Source of the DNA: Kaiparowitsia sp041742695
GTDB taxonomy: Bacteria; Cyanobacteriota; Cyanobacteriia; Elainellales; Elainellaceae
DNA length: 64,000 nucleotides
Reading direction: 5' to 3'
Assembly: GCA_041742695.1 (NCBI GenBank)
Contig: JBGTOF010000299.1
Span: forward strand, 1-64,000
Positions 53,605-61,769 of this stretch are shown one piece after another. Both the position numbers and the translations under genes were made by a program. Numbering within the stretch: the first letter of the stretch is position 1; every line of letters begins with the position of its first letter. Below the pieces are notes generated by a model. That model was not told the DNA's origin. It made no database searches and saw only the letters and a program-made list of their open reading frames with translations.

Positions 53605-54858
53605 ATGGACATTCCCATAATACCTGCCGTCCTTCTATTAGATAGTGACGCACTTAACAGGGGCATAGGTCACGACTCCTACAGCTTCTCTATCGAAACA
53701 ATCCTGCCGGATATTCTACGGGCGGTGCGGTTGCATCTTGGGATGGACGTTGCATTTGTATCGGAATTTACGCAGGAGCAACGCATCTTTCGATACGTTG
53801 ATTGCGCCTCAGATGCGCCGCTGATTCAAGCCGGAGACTGTGGGTTATTAAAAGATAGCTATTGTCAGCGGGTGGTCGATGGGCGGTTGCCCGAGCTGAT
53901 TCAGGATGCATCCCTAATTCCGGCTGCCCTTGAACTTCCGGTCACCCTTGCTATACCCGTTGGTGCTCACATTAGCGTTCCCATCCGGCTCACTGACGGA
54001 CGTCTCTATGGAACCTTTTGCTGTTTTAGCACACAGCCTGATCCCAGTTTGGCAGAGCGCGAGCTTGCCATCATGCGCGTGTTTGCCGAGTTTGCAGGGA
54101 AGCAAATTGAACGGCAGATTGACTCCACCGATCTCTACAACACAGTGAAAACTCGAGTTGAGCGGGTGCTTGCTTCAGAGAATTTTACAATTGTTTATCA
54201 GCCCATTTATCACATTGATCGAGAGCGAATTGTTGGGTTTGAGGCCCTCACCCGATTTGCAGACCTGCCCGTTCGGTCTCCAGATGTTTGGTTTAGTGAA
54301 GCGGCTCAGGTTGGGCTTAGCGAACAACTCGAAATGGCTGCCATTCAAAAAGCGCTCAAGAGCCTAGATGTGCTCCCCGATGATGTTTACCTATCGCTCA
54401 ATGTAGCGCCAGCAAATATTCTCAATGGGGCGATCGCCCGCACTTTAGAAGGCATACCACTCGAAAGAATTGTTATTGAAGTCACAGAGCATGTGTTCAT
54501 CAAAGACTATTCCCAATTTGGTGCCGCGCTCGATCCTCTGCGGCAACGAGGACTGCGAATTGCTATCGACGATGCCGGAGCAGGCTATGCCAGCTTCCGC
54601 CACATTCTCAAGTTAAATCCAGATTTAATTAAACTCGACATGAGCCTGACGCGCGATGTTGACAGCGATCGCTCACGTCGCGCTCTGGCTGCTGCTCTGA
54701 TTCGCTTTGCCGAAGAAACGGACTGCAGCATTATTGCAGAAGGCGTAGAAACTGACCTCGAACTGCAAACTCTACGCCAACTGAAGGTCAATAAAGCTCA
54801 GGGGTTTTTAATTGGTCGCCCGTTACCGCTCACGGCTTCCGTGGCTCTGTTTCAGTAG
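53605..54858 (+). CDS. GAF-EAL cyclic-di-GMP phosphodiesterase
   Basis: A 417-residue protein. A GAF domain (about residues 25-165: LRAVRLHLGMDVAFVSEF, ISVPIRLTDGRLYGTFCCFS) precedes an EAL domain (about 185-415). The catalytic set is present: GFEALTRF (the EAL Glu), LSLNVAP (Asn), IVIEVTEH (Glu), IDDAGAGYAS (Asp-Asp), LIKLD (Lys), IIAEGVET (Glu) and AQGFLIGRP (Gln). It should hydrolyse c-di-GMP under control of a small ligand bound by GAF. No GGDEF domain is present. It stands alone, with a strong terminator after it. Confidence 0.9.
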   Translation: MDIPIIPAVLLLDSDALNRGIGHDSYSFSIETILPDILRAVRLHLGMDVAFVSEFTQEQRIFRYVDCASDAPLIQAGDCGLLKDSYCQRVVDGRLPELIQDASLIPAALELPVTLAIPVGAHISVPIRLTDGRLYGTFCCFSTQPDPSLAERELAIMRVFAEFAGKQIERQIDSTDLYNTVKTRVERVLASENFTIVYQPIYHIDRERIVGFEALTRFADLPVRSPDVWFSEAAQVGLSEQLEMAAIQKALKSLDVLPDDVYLSLNVAPANILNGAIARTLEGIPLERIVIEVTEHVFIKDYSQFGAALDPLRQRGLRIAIDDAGAGYASFRHILKLNPDLIKLDMSLTRDVDSDRSRRALAAALIRFAEETDCSIIAEGVETDLELQTLRQLKVNKAQGFLIGRPLPLTASVALFQ

Positions 54859-54910
54859 CGCTTGTGCGGCAAATTCCTAAAACCGTACTGCTGCAGGGTA
54901 GTACAGTTTT

Positions 54911-54949
54911 GCGTTGTTTCAGCCTCGCAGCGCTGGACTAATACAACGC
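54911..54949. repeat. 39-bp palindromic repeat, copy 3
   Basis: GCGTTGT / ACAACGC outer arms, with TTTCAGC in the left half and the right inner arm decayed. The CTATCGAAC flank follows as at 22440-22455. Confidence 0.7.
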
Positions 54950-55008
54950 TATCGAACTCACGGTCACCCGATCAGGCGAAGCTCGGCCTGTGCATCGCGT
55001 AAGGATAT

Positions 55009-55052
55009 AAAACACATAGAGCACCGCGCGCCGCGCGATGCTCTATGTGTTT
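55009..55052. terminator. Strong bidirectional terminator between the EAL gene and pstB
   Basis: AAACACATAGAGCA / TGCTCTATGTGTTT with GC-rich centre CGCGCGCCGCGCG. It serves two convergent genes. Confidence 0.8.
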
Positions 55053-55135
55053 GTTGAACCAGCCGATGGCTTCAAACTAACAAACCTACCCAAATCCAGT
55101 TGGTTTTTCGCGAAACTAGGCCAAAGACACGTCGC

Positions 55136-55948
55136 TCAACCAAACCGACCGCTGACGTAATCCTGGGTTGATTGCTCTTTAGGATTTTCGAACAACTCTT
55201 TCGTTGGCAAGTATTCAACCAAAAAGCCCACTTTGCCACCTTTGGATTCTTCAGCATTGTAAAAGGCGGTGTAGTCAGCCACGCGAGTCGCCTGATGCAT
55301 GTTGTGGGTCACGATGATGATCGTGTACTGCTGCTTTAGGTCGTTCATCAGCTCCTCAATTTTGAGGGTCGAGATGGGGTCGAGCGCAGAGCAGGGTTCG
55401 TCCATGAGAACCACTTCAGGCTCTACGGCGATCGCCCGAGCAATGCACAACCGCTGCTGCTGCCCCCCCGACAACGACAGACCGCTGGCCTGCAGCTTGT
55501 CCTTCACGTCATCCCACAGAGTCGCGCGTCGGAGCGATCGCTCCACCAGCTCATCCATATTGCCCGGGTAGCGATTAATCCGCGCGCCATAGGCAATGTT
55601 TTCATAGATCGACTTGGGAAATGGGTTGGGCTTTTGGAACACCATGCCAATCCGCCGCCGCACCTGCACCGGATCGATTTCCTTTGAGTAGAGATTCTCA
55701 CCATGAAAGGTGACGCGCCCTTCGACCCGGCATCCAGGAATGAGGTCATTGGTGCGGTTAAAGCATCGTAGCATCGTGCTTTTGCCACAGCCTGACGGCC
55801 CGATAAAGGCCGTCACCTTATTGCGATAGATGTCTAGGTTTACCCCCCTTACAGCTTTGAAACTGCCGTAATAAATCGAGGTATTCTCCGTTTTAATAAT
55901 TGTGTCAGTTTCCACTGCTGTTGCGCTGTCATAGACCATATCTAGCAA
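55136..55948 (-). CDS. pstB: Phosphate ABC transporter ATPase
   Basis: A 270-residue ATPase. IGPSGCGKSTMLRCFNR is Walker A, LSLSGGQQQRLCIARAI the ABC signature, VLMDEPCSALDPIS Walker B, and IIVTHNMHQATRVADYTAF the switch histidine region. It drives phosphate import with PstC and PstA at the cytoplasmic membrane. The last gene of pstS-C-A-B, about 100 bases after pstA. The terminal DYVSGRFG is typical of PstB. Confidence 0.97.
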   Translation of the reverse strand: MLDMVYDSATAVETDTIIKTENTSIYYGSFKAVRGVNLDIYRNKVTAFIGPSGCGKSTMLRCFNRTNDLIPGCRVEGRVTFHGENLYSKEIDPVQVRRRIGMVFQKPNPFPKSIYENIAYGARINRYPGNMDELVERSLRRATLWDDVKDKLQASGLSLSGGQQQRLCIARAIAVEPEVVLMDEPCSALDPISTLKIEELMNDLKQQYTIIIVTHNMHQATRVADYTAFYNAEESKGGKVGFLVEYLPTKELFENPKEQSTQDYVSGRFG

Positions 55949-56051
55949 AGTCCATCATATACAGGAGAAGTTTAAGCTGTTTATCGCCTAAGCCTTGGCT
56001 CAACAGTCAAGCACCGTTGCAACCTAACTAACGCTTAAAGAAGCTAAATCC

Positions 56052-56945
56052 TTAAAACTGCTTCTGTCGGGTAAGAAACCGCGACGTCACACTCACTATC
56101 AGAATAATGCCCAGCAGCACCAAGGCTGCCGTCCAAGCTAACTGCTGCTGTGGTCGATAGGGAATAATCGAGAAGAAGTAAATTAGCACAGGCAGTGTCG
56201 CAATTGGCCTACTTGGGTCAAACGACCAAAAGTTATTGTTAAGTGCTGTAAACAACAGCGGTGCGGCCTCGCCGCCTGCGCGAGCTACCGCCAGCGTTAC
56301 GGCAGTCGCAATAGTGGGCAGTGCAGCAGGCACTACCACCTTGGCAATGGTTTGAAACTGCGTAGCACCTACGGCCAGAGATGCATCACGCATCCCTCGG
56401 GGCACCAGCTTCAGGCCTTCTTCTGTCGTCCGCATCACGATGGGAATCATCAAAACCGATAGCGCCACACCGCCTGCAAAGGCCGAGAACCCGCCAAAGT
56501 TGAGCACCACGATGCTGTAGGAAAACAAACCTGCCAAAATCGCCGGAACTCCAGTCAGCACGTTTGCGGCAAAGCGAATGCCATAGGCAACCTTTGTACC
56601 TCGCCCAAACTCAGCAAGATAGATAGCAGACAGCACACCGATGGGAATCGCGATCAGCGAAGCAATTCCTAATGTAATTAGCGTACCAATGATGGCGTTT
56701 CCGAATCCTCCTTCGGTCAGACCAGGCGCTGGAGGACGTTCAGTGAACACATTCAACCCAAGCTGGCCTACTCCTTCACGTGCCACATCGAATACCACAG
56801 CCACCAAGGGAACCAAGATGGCAACCGTGAAAAAGGCAGTGAGCCCCGTCATAAACTTATTGAACAGCTCTTTGGTAGAGCCAGGCTTGGACTTTAGGTT
56901 CTCTAGCGTTGCCTCGTTAGACGAGTTTGGGCTTGCCTGAGTCAT
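56052..56945 (-). CDS. pstA: Phosphate ABC transporter permease PstA
   Basis: About 297 residues from ATG 56945; a GTG at 56957 is too close to the AGGAG ribosome site. Six helices, including FFTVAILVPLVAVVFDV, AIIGTLITLGIASLIAIPIG and LTGVPAILAGLFSYSIVVL. The cytoplasmic coupling loop (GMRDASLAVGATQFQTIAKV) that contacts PstB is present. It forms the phosphate channel with PstC. It sits between pstC and pstB on one transcript. Confidence 0.95.
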   Translation of the reverse strand: MTQASPNSSNEATLENLKSKPGSTKELFNKFMTGLTAFFTVAILVPLVAVVFDVAREGVGQLGLNVFTERPPAPGLTEGGFGNAIIGTLITLGIASLIAIPIGVLSAIYLAEFGRGTKVAYGIRFAANVLTGVPAILAGLFSYSIVVLNFGGFSAFAGGVALSVLMIPIVMRTTEEGLKLVPRGMRDASLAVGATQFQTIAKVVVPAALPTIATAVTLAVARAGGEAAPLLFTALNNNFWSFDPSRPIATLPVLIYFFSIIPYRPQQQLAWTAALVLLGIILIVSVTSRFLTRQKQF

Positions 56946-57112
56946 GGCTTTAAACACTCTCCTGGAAACACAGTAGCTTCTTTAAGCAGACCATCTGCTA
57001 GTGGGTGAATAGTTATAGGCGCAGCAGCAATGCCTCTCAGATTAAGCAACCCTTCACACCAGTGCTATGGGTACATAAAATGCGATCGCCCTTTCCTAAC
57101 CCCATCCTCACC

Positions 57113-58078
57113 TTATTCAATATTCTGGAATTTCTGGATGATCATCTCCGCAACAACATTGATCACCAGTGTCATAAACATGAGCACTAGCCCTGCATAC
57201 ATCAGCACCTCCACCTGCACTCGCCCCGCTTCGGCAAACTGAGATGCAATGAGTGAGGCAATGGTAGAACCTGGGTCAAGCAAAGACGCACTCAAGCGGT
57301 TCGCATTACCCACAAGCATCGCTGCTACCATCGTTTCACCCATGGCTCGTCCTAGTGCTAGCATCACTGAGCCGATAATGCCCGACAGCCCAGCCGGAAT
57401 CAGCACCCGCAGAATCGTTTCCCAACGAGTGGCACCCAATGCCATTGCACCAAGGCGAAGCTCTGGGGGAAGCTGGTTTAGCGTGCCGCGAGAAATAGAG
57501 ATAATGATCGGCATGATCATCACGGACAGCACAAGGCTCAACGTCAGCAAGCTAAAGCCTCGTGGCGCACCAGAAAAAAGCGGGATCCAGCCCAATGTGC
57601 TGTTTAGAAAGGTGTAGAAGGGGCGCATAAACGGCACAAACACAAAAATGCCCCACAGCCCCAGCACTACGCTGGGAATCGCCGCAATTAGCTCAATGCC
57701 CATGGAAATAGCATCGCGCAGTGTATACGGGATAAAGTCTTCGCTGAGGAACACCGCCACACCCACGCCCAAAGGCACTGCAATCAGCAGAGCTACCAAA
57801 GCGGATACTAAGGTGCCATAAATTTGTGGCAATAATCCATAAACATTGGAGACTGGATTCCAAGTGGTGGAAGTTAAGAAGCCCAACCCGTAGGTGATAA
57901 TTGCAGGAAATGCTGCGATGAGAATCTGCAACCCGATCCAGATCAGAAGCAGCGCCACCGATGCTGCCATGACCAACGTAAGCCAAAAGAACCCCTGATC
58001 TGCAATGCGCTCTGGGCTATTGCGCTTGCTGATCATTTGCTTGGTGAATCCTTGCGATTCGCCAGCGAATGAACTCAT
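57113..58078 (-). CDS. pstC: Phosphate ABC transporter permease PstC
   Basis: A 321-residue permease with six helices, among them LTLVMAASVALLLIWIGLQIL, YGTLVSALVALLIAVPLGVG and AIPSVVLGLWGIFVFVPFM. LRLGAMALGATRWETILRVL is the ATPase-contact loop, and GRAMGETMVAAMLVGN lies in the second half. It pairs with PstA for phosphate transport. A strong hairpin lies between pstS and this gene. Confidence 0.95.
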   Translation of the reverse strand: MSSFAGESQGFTKQMISKRNSPERIADQGFFWLTLVMAASVALLLIWIGLQILIAAFPAIITYGLGFLTSTTWNPVSNVYGLLPQIYGTLVSALVALLIAVPLGVGVAVFLSEDFIPYTLRDAISMGIELIAAIPSVVLGLWGIFVFVPFMRPFYTFLNSTLGWIPLFSGAPRGFSLLTLSLVLSVMIMPIIISISRGTLNQLPPELRLGAMALGATRWETILRVLIPAGLSGIIGSVMLALGRAMGETMVAAMLVGNANRLSASLLDPGSTIASLIASQFAEAGRVQVEVLMYAGLVLMFMTLVINVVAEMIIQKFQNIE

Positions 58079-58119
58079 TCCCTTATCCTCCAGACTACAG
58101 TTGGAACTACACTCATACC

Positions 58120-58166
58120 TGCCAATACAGGGCGGTTATCTCAGGAATAACCACCCCGTATTGGCA
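58120..58166 (-). promoter_or_regulatory. Intercistronic hairpin between pstS and pstC
   Basis: TGCCAATAC-A-GGG-C-GGTTAT is mirrored by ATAACC-A-CCC-C-GTATTGGCA with a seven-base loop. There is no T run. It probably stabilises pstS mRNA or lowers read-through, giving more binding protein than permease. Confidence 0.65.
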
Positions 58167-58174
58167 TCAATCGC

Positions 58175-59299
58175 TTAGTTTACTTGAACATCATCAAGCA
58201 CTTCGCGCACACGCTCAACAATGGAGTCGGGCATGGGCACGTAGTCTAGTTCGGTAGTGATGTCTTGTCCGTCGGTCAAGCCCCACAGCATGATGGACTT
58301 GAGGGTTTCCCAAGTGGCAGCATCTTCATACTCAGGATAGACCAGAATCCAGGTCAGGCCAGCGATGGGATAAGCGTCGGCATTGGAGGGGTCAGGCACA
58401 AGCAGGCCGAAGTCTTCGGGGACTTCCACACCTTCAAATGCAAGAGAGGCAGCTTCCGCATCGGGATAAACAAAGTTGCCAGAAGAGTTCTCTAGCGAGG
58501 CGCGGGGAATCTCATTCAGCTTAGCGTAGGCATATTCCACATAACCGATAGTGCCTTCGTTTTGTTGAATCTGCGCGGCTACACCTTCGTTTCCTTGACC
58601 GCCTACACCTACGGGCCAATCTACCGAGGTGCCAACGCCGCCTTCCCAACCGTCACACACTTCGTTCACATGGTTCACGAAGATGAAGGTGGTACCGCTA
58701 CCGTCTGAACGGTGCGCCCAGGTAATGGGCAGGTCGGGAAAGTCGACGCCTTCGTTGTCAGCAGCGATCGCCGGATCGCTCCAATTGGTGATATCACCCA
58801 AGATGATGCCACAGTAGGTTTCGCGGGCAAGGCTGATTTCTTCCTCAACGGTGAAGTCTGGCAGGTTATAAGCCAGCACCACCGCACCCCCAGCCATGGG
58901 CACCTGAATGGGGTCTGCATCATCGTAAGCAGCCTTGAAGGACGCTAGGCGATCGCCCTGGATAGGCGCATCGCTTGCACCAAAGTCCACCGTGCCAGCG
59001 ATGTACTGCTCTAGACCTGCACCACTTCCGACCGACTGATAACTGACCTGAGCGTTGGAATCAACTTCGCGGTTGTAGGAGTCGAACCAGCGCTGATAAA
59101 GCGGTGCGGGGAAGCTAGCTCCAGCACCTGTCAGAGCAACGGCCTCACCACTGCCACCGCCTGCAGCAGGCTCAGTTGTACTGGGCACTTCACCGTCAGT
59201 GGTGCCGCTACCGCCGCCGCATGCTGCGATCGTTACCGCAGTCGCCAGCGAGATAGAAATCAAAGACGCTCGACGAGAAACCAATTTAGAGAACAACAT
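58175..59299 (-). CDS. pstS: Phosphate-binding protein PstS
   Basis: A 374-residue lipoprotein: basic start, hydrophobic helix and the lipobox IAACGGG, then a Gly/Ser/Thr linker. The binding protein follows with LTGAGASFPAPLYQRWFDSY, VSYQSVGSGAGLEQYIAGTV, FGASDAPIQG, GDITNWSDPAI and HRSDGSGTTFIFVNHV, whose Ser/Thr/Arg residues grip phosphate. It would deliver phosphate to PstCA in the periplasm. First gene of the pst cluster. Within 500 bases upstream I do not see the triple Pho-box-like repeat found upstream of the response regulator. Confidence 0.95.
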   Translation of the reverse strand: MLFSKLVSRRASLISISLATAVTIAACGGGSGTTDGEVPSTTEPAAGGGSGEAVALTGAGASFPAPLYQRWFDSYNREVDSNAQVSYQSVGSGAGLEQYIAGTVDFGASDAPIQGDRLASFKAAYDDADPIQVPMAGGAVVLAYNLPDFTVEEEISLARETYCGIILGDITNWSDPAIAADNEGVDFPDLPITWAHRSDGSGTTFIFVNHVNEVCDGWEGGVGTSVDWPVGVGGQGNEGVAAQIQQNEGTIGYVEYAYAKLNEIPRASLENSSGNFVYPDAEAASLAFEGVEVPEDFGLLVPDPSNADAYPIAGLTWILVYPEYEDAATWETLKSIMLWGLTDGQDITTELDYVPMPDSIVERVREVLDDVQVN

Positions 59300-59998
59300 A
59301 GTACCTCACGAAAAATTAACGAGTTGTCACCGCCTGCCCAAGCCCAGGCGCTGACCCATTGCAAACCTTGCAACCAGCCTTCGCCAAACCCAGCACAGAA
59401 CCTTCCCAATTACTCACGCAGCGACCCTAGCCATAGCCCGCTCAGCCGTCGCAATCTGAATCCCCAGAGTCAGTGAGAGAGAAGCATCTGACTCCATTGC
59501 GTTGCTGATGGCTACAGCGCTAGAGCACGCCAGGACATCGGCTGGATGCTCAAAAAGCTGCATAAAGCTACTCACAAGCATCCGAGAGTAGAATCGCAGA
59601 CAAATATGACATAAAAAGGACAAAACCCTCACCCAGCCAAACGGCACCGCCCCAGGATGGCGACTCGTTTCAGAAGAAGCGTGCTGCTGAAGCGGGTTGC
59701 AGCGATCGCCATTCCCTAAATTACTGAGCTAGTATTGCCTGAAAAGATATTCAAGGATTGGGTAAGCGTGGGTCGGGGTAGTTCAGACCATGACCGTTCG
59801 ATGGTTGGCAGCTAGAGCCCGTGAACCGATGCCCGATGGAACTGTGACAGACAATAAGGGACTTGCCGAGAGTTTCGACTTCTCTCAACCCTTGGAAGTT
59901 CCGGGTGCATCATTACCTTGCAGATCCTCAACTCTGACAAGCTGTAACTCTCAAGCTGTAACTCTAATTAGTAGAGATAGTAGAAACAAGAAACAGGG
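59300..59998. other. Gap of 699 bp upstream of pstS
   Basis: It must carry the pst promoter. A 77-codon minus-strand frame (59414-59647) and a plus frame near 59790 are weak candidates, not called. No Pho-box repeat is evident here. Confidence 0.4.
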
Positions 59999-60985
59999 TT
60001 AACCTGAGGCCAAGCCTTCATCGGGGCTAGGTGAGGCCGATGGCAACGGGTGCAGCGGCAGTTGCAGGGTGAAGATTGTGCCCTCTTCGAGGGTGCTATC
60101 GGCGGTGAGAGTGCCCTGGTGGGCGAGGATGATGCGCTGGGCGATCGCCAACCCTAGCCCCGTCCCTGCCGTGCGCGGAGCCTCCGCCTCGTCGCCTCGG
60201 TGAAAGCGATCAAAGATGTGGGGCAGCGCCTCTGGCGAAATACCTGAACCACTATCGCGAATCTGCACCGCAACATTCTGTATTGTAAGTAACACATCAA
60301 ACTGAATGCGCCCGCCCGCGGGAGTATAGCGGCAGGCGTTGTCCATAATATTGCTCACTACCTGACGCAGCAGCACCGCATTGGCCTGCACCCAAATCTG
60401 CTGGGGCGGTAGATCCCACTCGAAGGTGATGCCAGCCCGGTAGCAGCGCGGTTCATACGCTTCGGCAATATCTGCCAACACCACGCCCAAATCAAGCAGC
60501 GCAGAATCGTCTAGCGGTTCACCCGCGTCATGACGCGCTAACCACAGCAAACAATCCAGCAGGCGGCTCATCTGCTGTGCCGTATCGCGGATGGTGTGCA
60601 GGCGGCGACGCTCGGGAACTGCTGCATCGGGAGCGCCCTCTGCTTCGAGCAGCGCTACCTGAGCATTGCTGATAATGGAGGCGAGGGGCGATCGCAGCTC
60701 ATGGGCGACATCCGCCGGGAATGGATCGGCTGGGGGGACTGGAAGGGTGTGCAGCACGCCGCGCAAGGCTAGCCAGCTCATGCCGAAGCTCAGCAATCCT
60801 GCGCCCAGCGATAGCACCAGCAAAATACCGAGTTCTAAAACGCCTTGCCCCGGCTGTCCCGGTTGCCCAGACTGTTTAAATAGAGCAAACCGGGCGATCG
60901 CCAAACACACCCCCCCGACGCCGAAGAGATGTGCCAGCACTAGCGTGTAAACCGTTTTGCGGGGGATCAAGACCAACACGAACAC
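59999..60985 (-). CDS. Two-component sensor histidine kinase
   Basis: A 328-residue kinase from GTG 60985. Two membrane segments (TLVLAHLFGVGGVCLAIARF and GILLVLSLGAGLLSFGMSWL) bracket a short loop, so there is little extracytoplasmic sensor. The phosphoacceptor motif is DVAHELRSPLASIISN. The ATP domain has VVSNIMDNACRYTP (N-box), IRDSGSGISPEALPHIFDRF and TAGTGLGLAIAQRI. It resembles the RppB/NrsS-type kinases of cyanobacteria; SphS, the phosphate sensor, is an alternative given the location. It is the second gene of a pair, 10 bases after the regulator. Confidence 0.88.
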   Translation of the reverse strand: MFVLVLIPRKTVYTLVLAHLFGVGGVCLAIARFALFKQSGQPGQPGQGVLELGILLVLSLGAGLLSFGMSWLALRGVLHTLPVPPADPFPADVAHELRSPLASIISNAQVALLEAEGAPDAAVPERRRLHTIRDTAQQMSRLLDCLLWLARHDAGEPLDDSALLDLGVVLADIAEAYEPRCYRAGITFEWDLPPQQIWVQANAVLLRQVVSNIMDNACRYTPAGGRIQFDVLLTIQNVAVQIRDSGSGISPEALPHIFDRFHRGDEAEAPRTAGTGLGLAIAQRIILAHQGTLTADSTLEEGTIFTLQLPLHPLPSASPSPDEGLASG

Positions 60986-60995
60986 CCATCACGCC

Positions 60996-61670
60996 CTAGG
61001 TGCGCGGAATTAGCCGATACCCCATCCCATAAATGGTCTCGACCCAATCTGACGCGCCCACATAGTCTAACCGCAGCCGCAGCCGCCGCACCAGCCGCGT
61101 GACGGCATTGCTCTCGGGCGTCATTTCCCATTCCCACAGGGCTTGCTCAATCTGCGCATGGGAGAGCACCTGATTTGGGTGGCGCAAAAAATATTCCAAC
61201 AGCTGAAACTCGCGCTTGGTCAGCTGTGTGCCCTCTGCACCGCGCTCAACTCGCAGCTGATTGAGATAAAGCTTGAGATCGGCCACGCTGAGGGTGTCGC
61301 CCTGCCATTGGGGCGATCGCCGCGACAGCGCCCGCACCCGCGCACAAAACTCCACCACATCGGCAGGCTTCGACAAAAAATCATCTGCCCCGGCATCCAA
61401 CCCGCTCACTTTATCCGCAAGGGAGTCCCGCGCGGTTAGCATCAGCACCGGAGCCGCACCGCCCACCGCTCGATATTGACGGCAAATCTGCAGCCCGCTC
61501 ACGCGCGGCAGCATCCAATCTAGCACCAATAAATCGTAGGACTTCCGCGATAGCAACCACTGGGCCGTCATGCCATCTTGAACGCCATCGACAATGTGCT
61601 TTTCATGGGTGAGCGCCGTCTTCAGTGGTTCAAGCTGAGCAGGGTCATCTTCAACCAACAAAATCCTCAT
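60996..61670 (-). CDS. OmpR-family response regulator
   Basis: A 224-residue regulator. The receiver domain has ILLVEDDPAQ, the phospho-Asp in LLVLDWMLPRVSG, VLMLTARDS and FLSKPAD. The winged-helix DNA-binding domain starts near residue 128 (QLTKREFQLLEYFLRHPNQV, VTRLVRRLRLRLDYVG, ETIYGMGYRL). It resembles RppA/NrsR regulators, or possibly a phosphate regulator because of its neighbours. Upstream is a triple 8-bp direct repeat with 11-bp period that it may bind. Confidence 0.9.
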   Translation of the reverse strand: MRILLVEDDPAQLEPLKTALTHEKHIVDGVQDGMTAQWLLSRKSYDLLVLDWMLPRVSGLQICRQYRAVGGAAPVLMLTARDSLADKVSGLDAGADDFLSKPADVVEFCARVRALSRRSPQWQGDTLSVADLKLYLNQLRVERGAEGTQLTKREFQLLEYFLRHPNQVLSHAQIEQALWEWEMTPESNAVTRLVRRLRLRLDYVGASDWVETIYGMGYRLIPRT

Positions 61671-61706
61671 TATTGTTCTTCTCTCTCAAACACTGGGGAT
61701 GCCCCC

Positions 61707-61750
61707 ATACTAGGAAGTAGGGATAAAGACGGGGTTAAGACAGGTTTAAG
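61707..61750 (-). promoter_or_regulatory. Triple direct repeat and -10 element upstream of the response regulator
   Basis: On the minus strand the order is CTTAAACC, TGT, CTTAACCC, CGT, CTTTATCC, so three 8-mers at an exact 11-bp period, followed eight bases later by TAGTAT (-10). Cyanobacterial Pho boxes are described as repeats of about CTTAACCT at this spacing. The layout suits an OmpR-type activator. Confidence 0.6.
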
Positions 61751-61769
61751 CCGTCCCATTGAATCTCAC

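Noticed and set aside
59060..59085. GTTCGACTCC-like tRNA T-loop on the minus strand
   Set aside because: It lies inside the conserved QRWFDSYN coding part of pstS, and no cloverleaf fits around it.
59414..59647. 77-codon minus-strand frame upstream of pstS
   Set aside because: The C-terminal helix is plausible, but the N-terminal half looks random and no family is recognised; kept as a weak possibility only.
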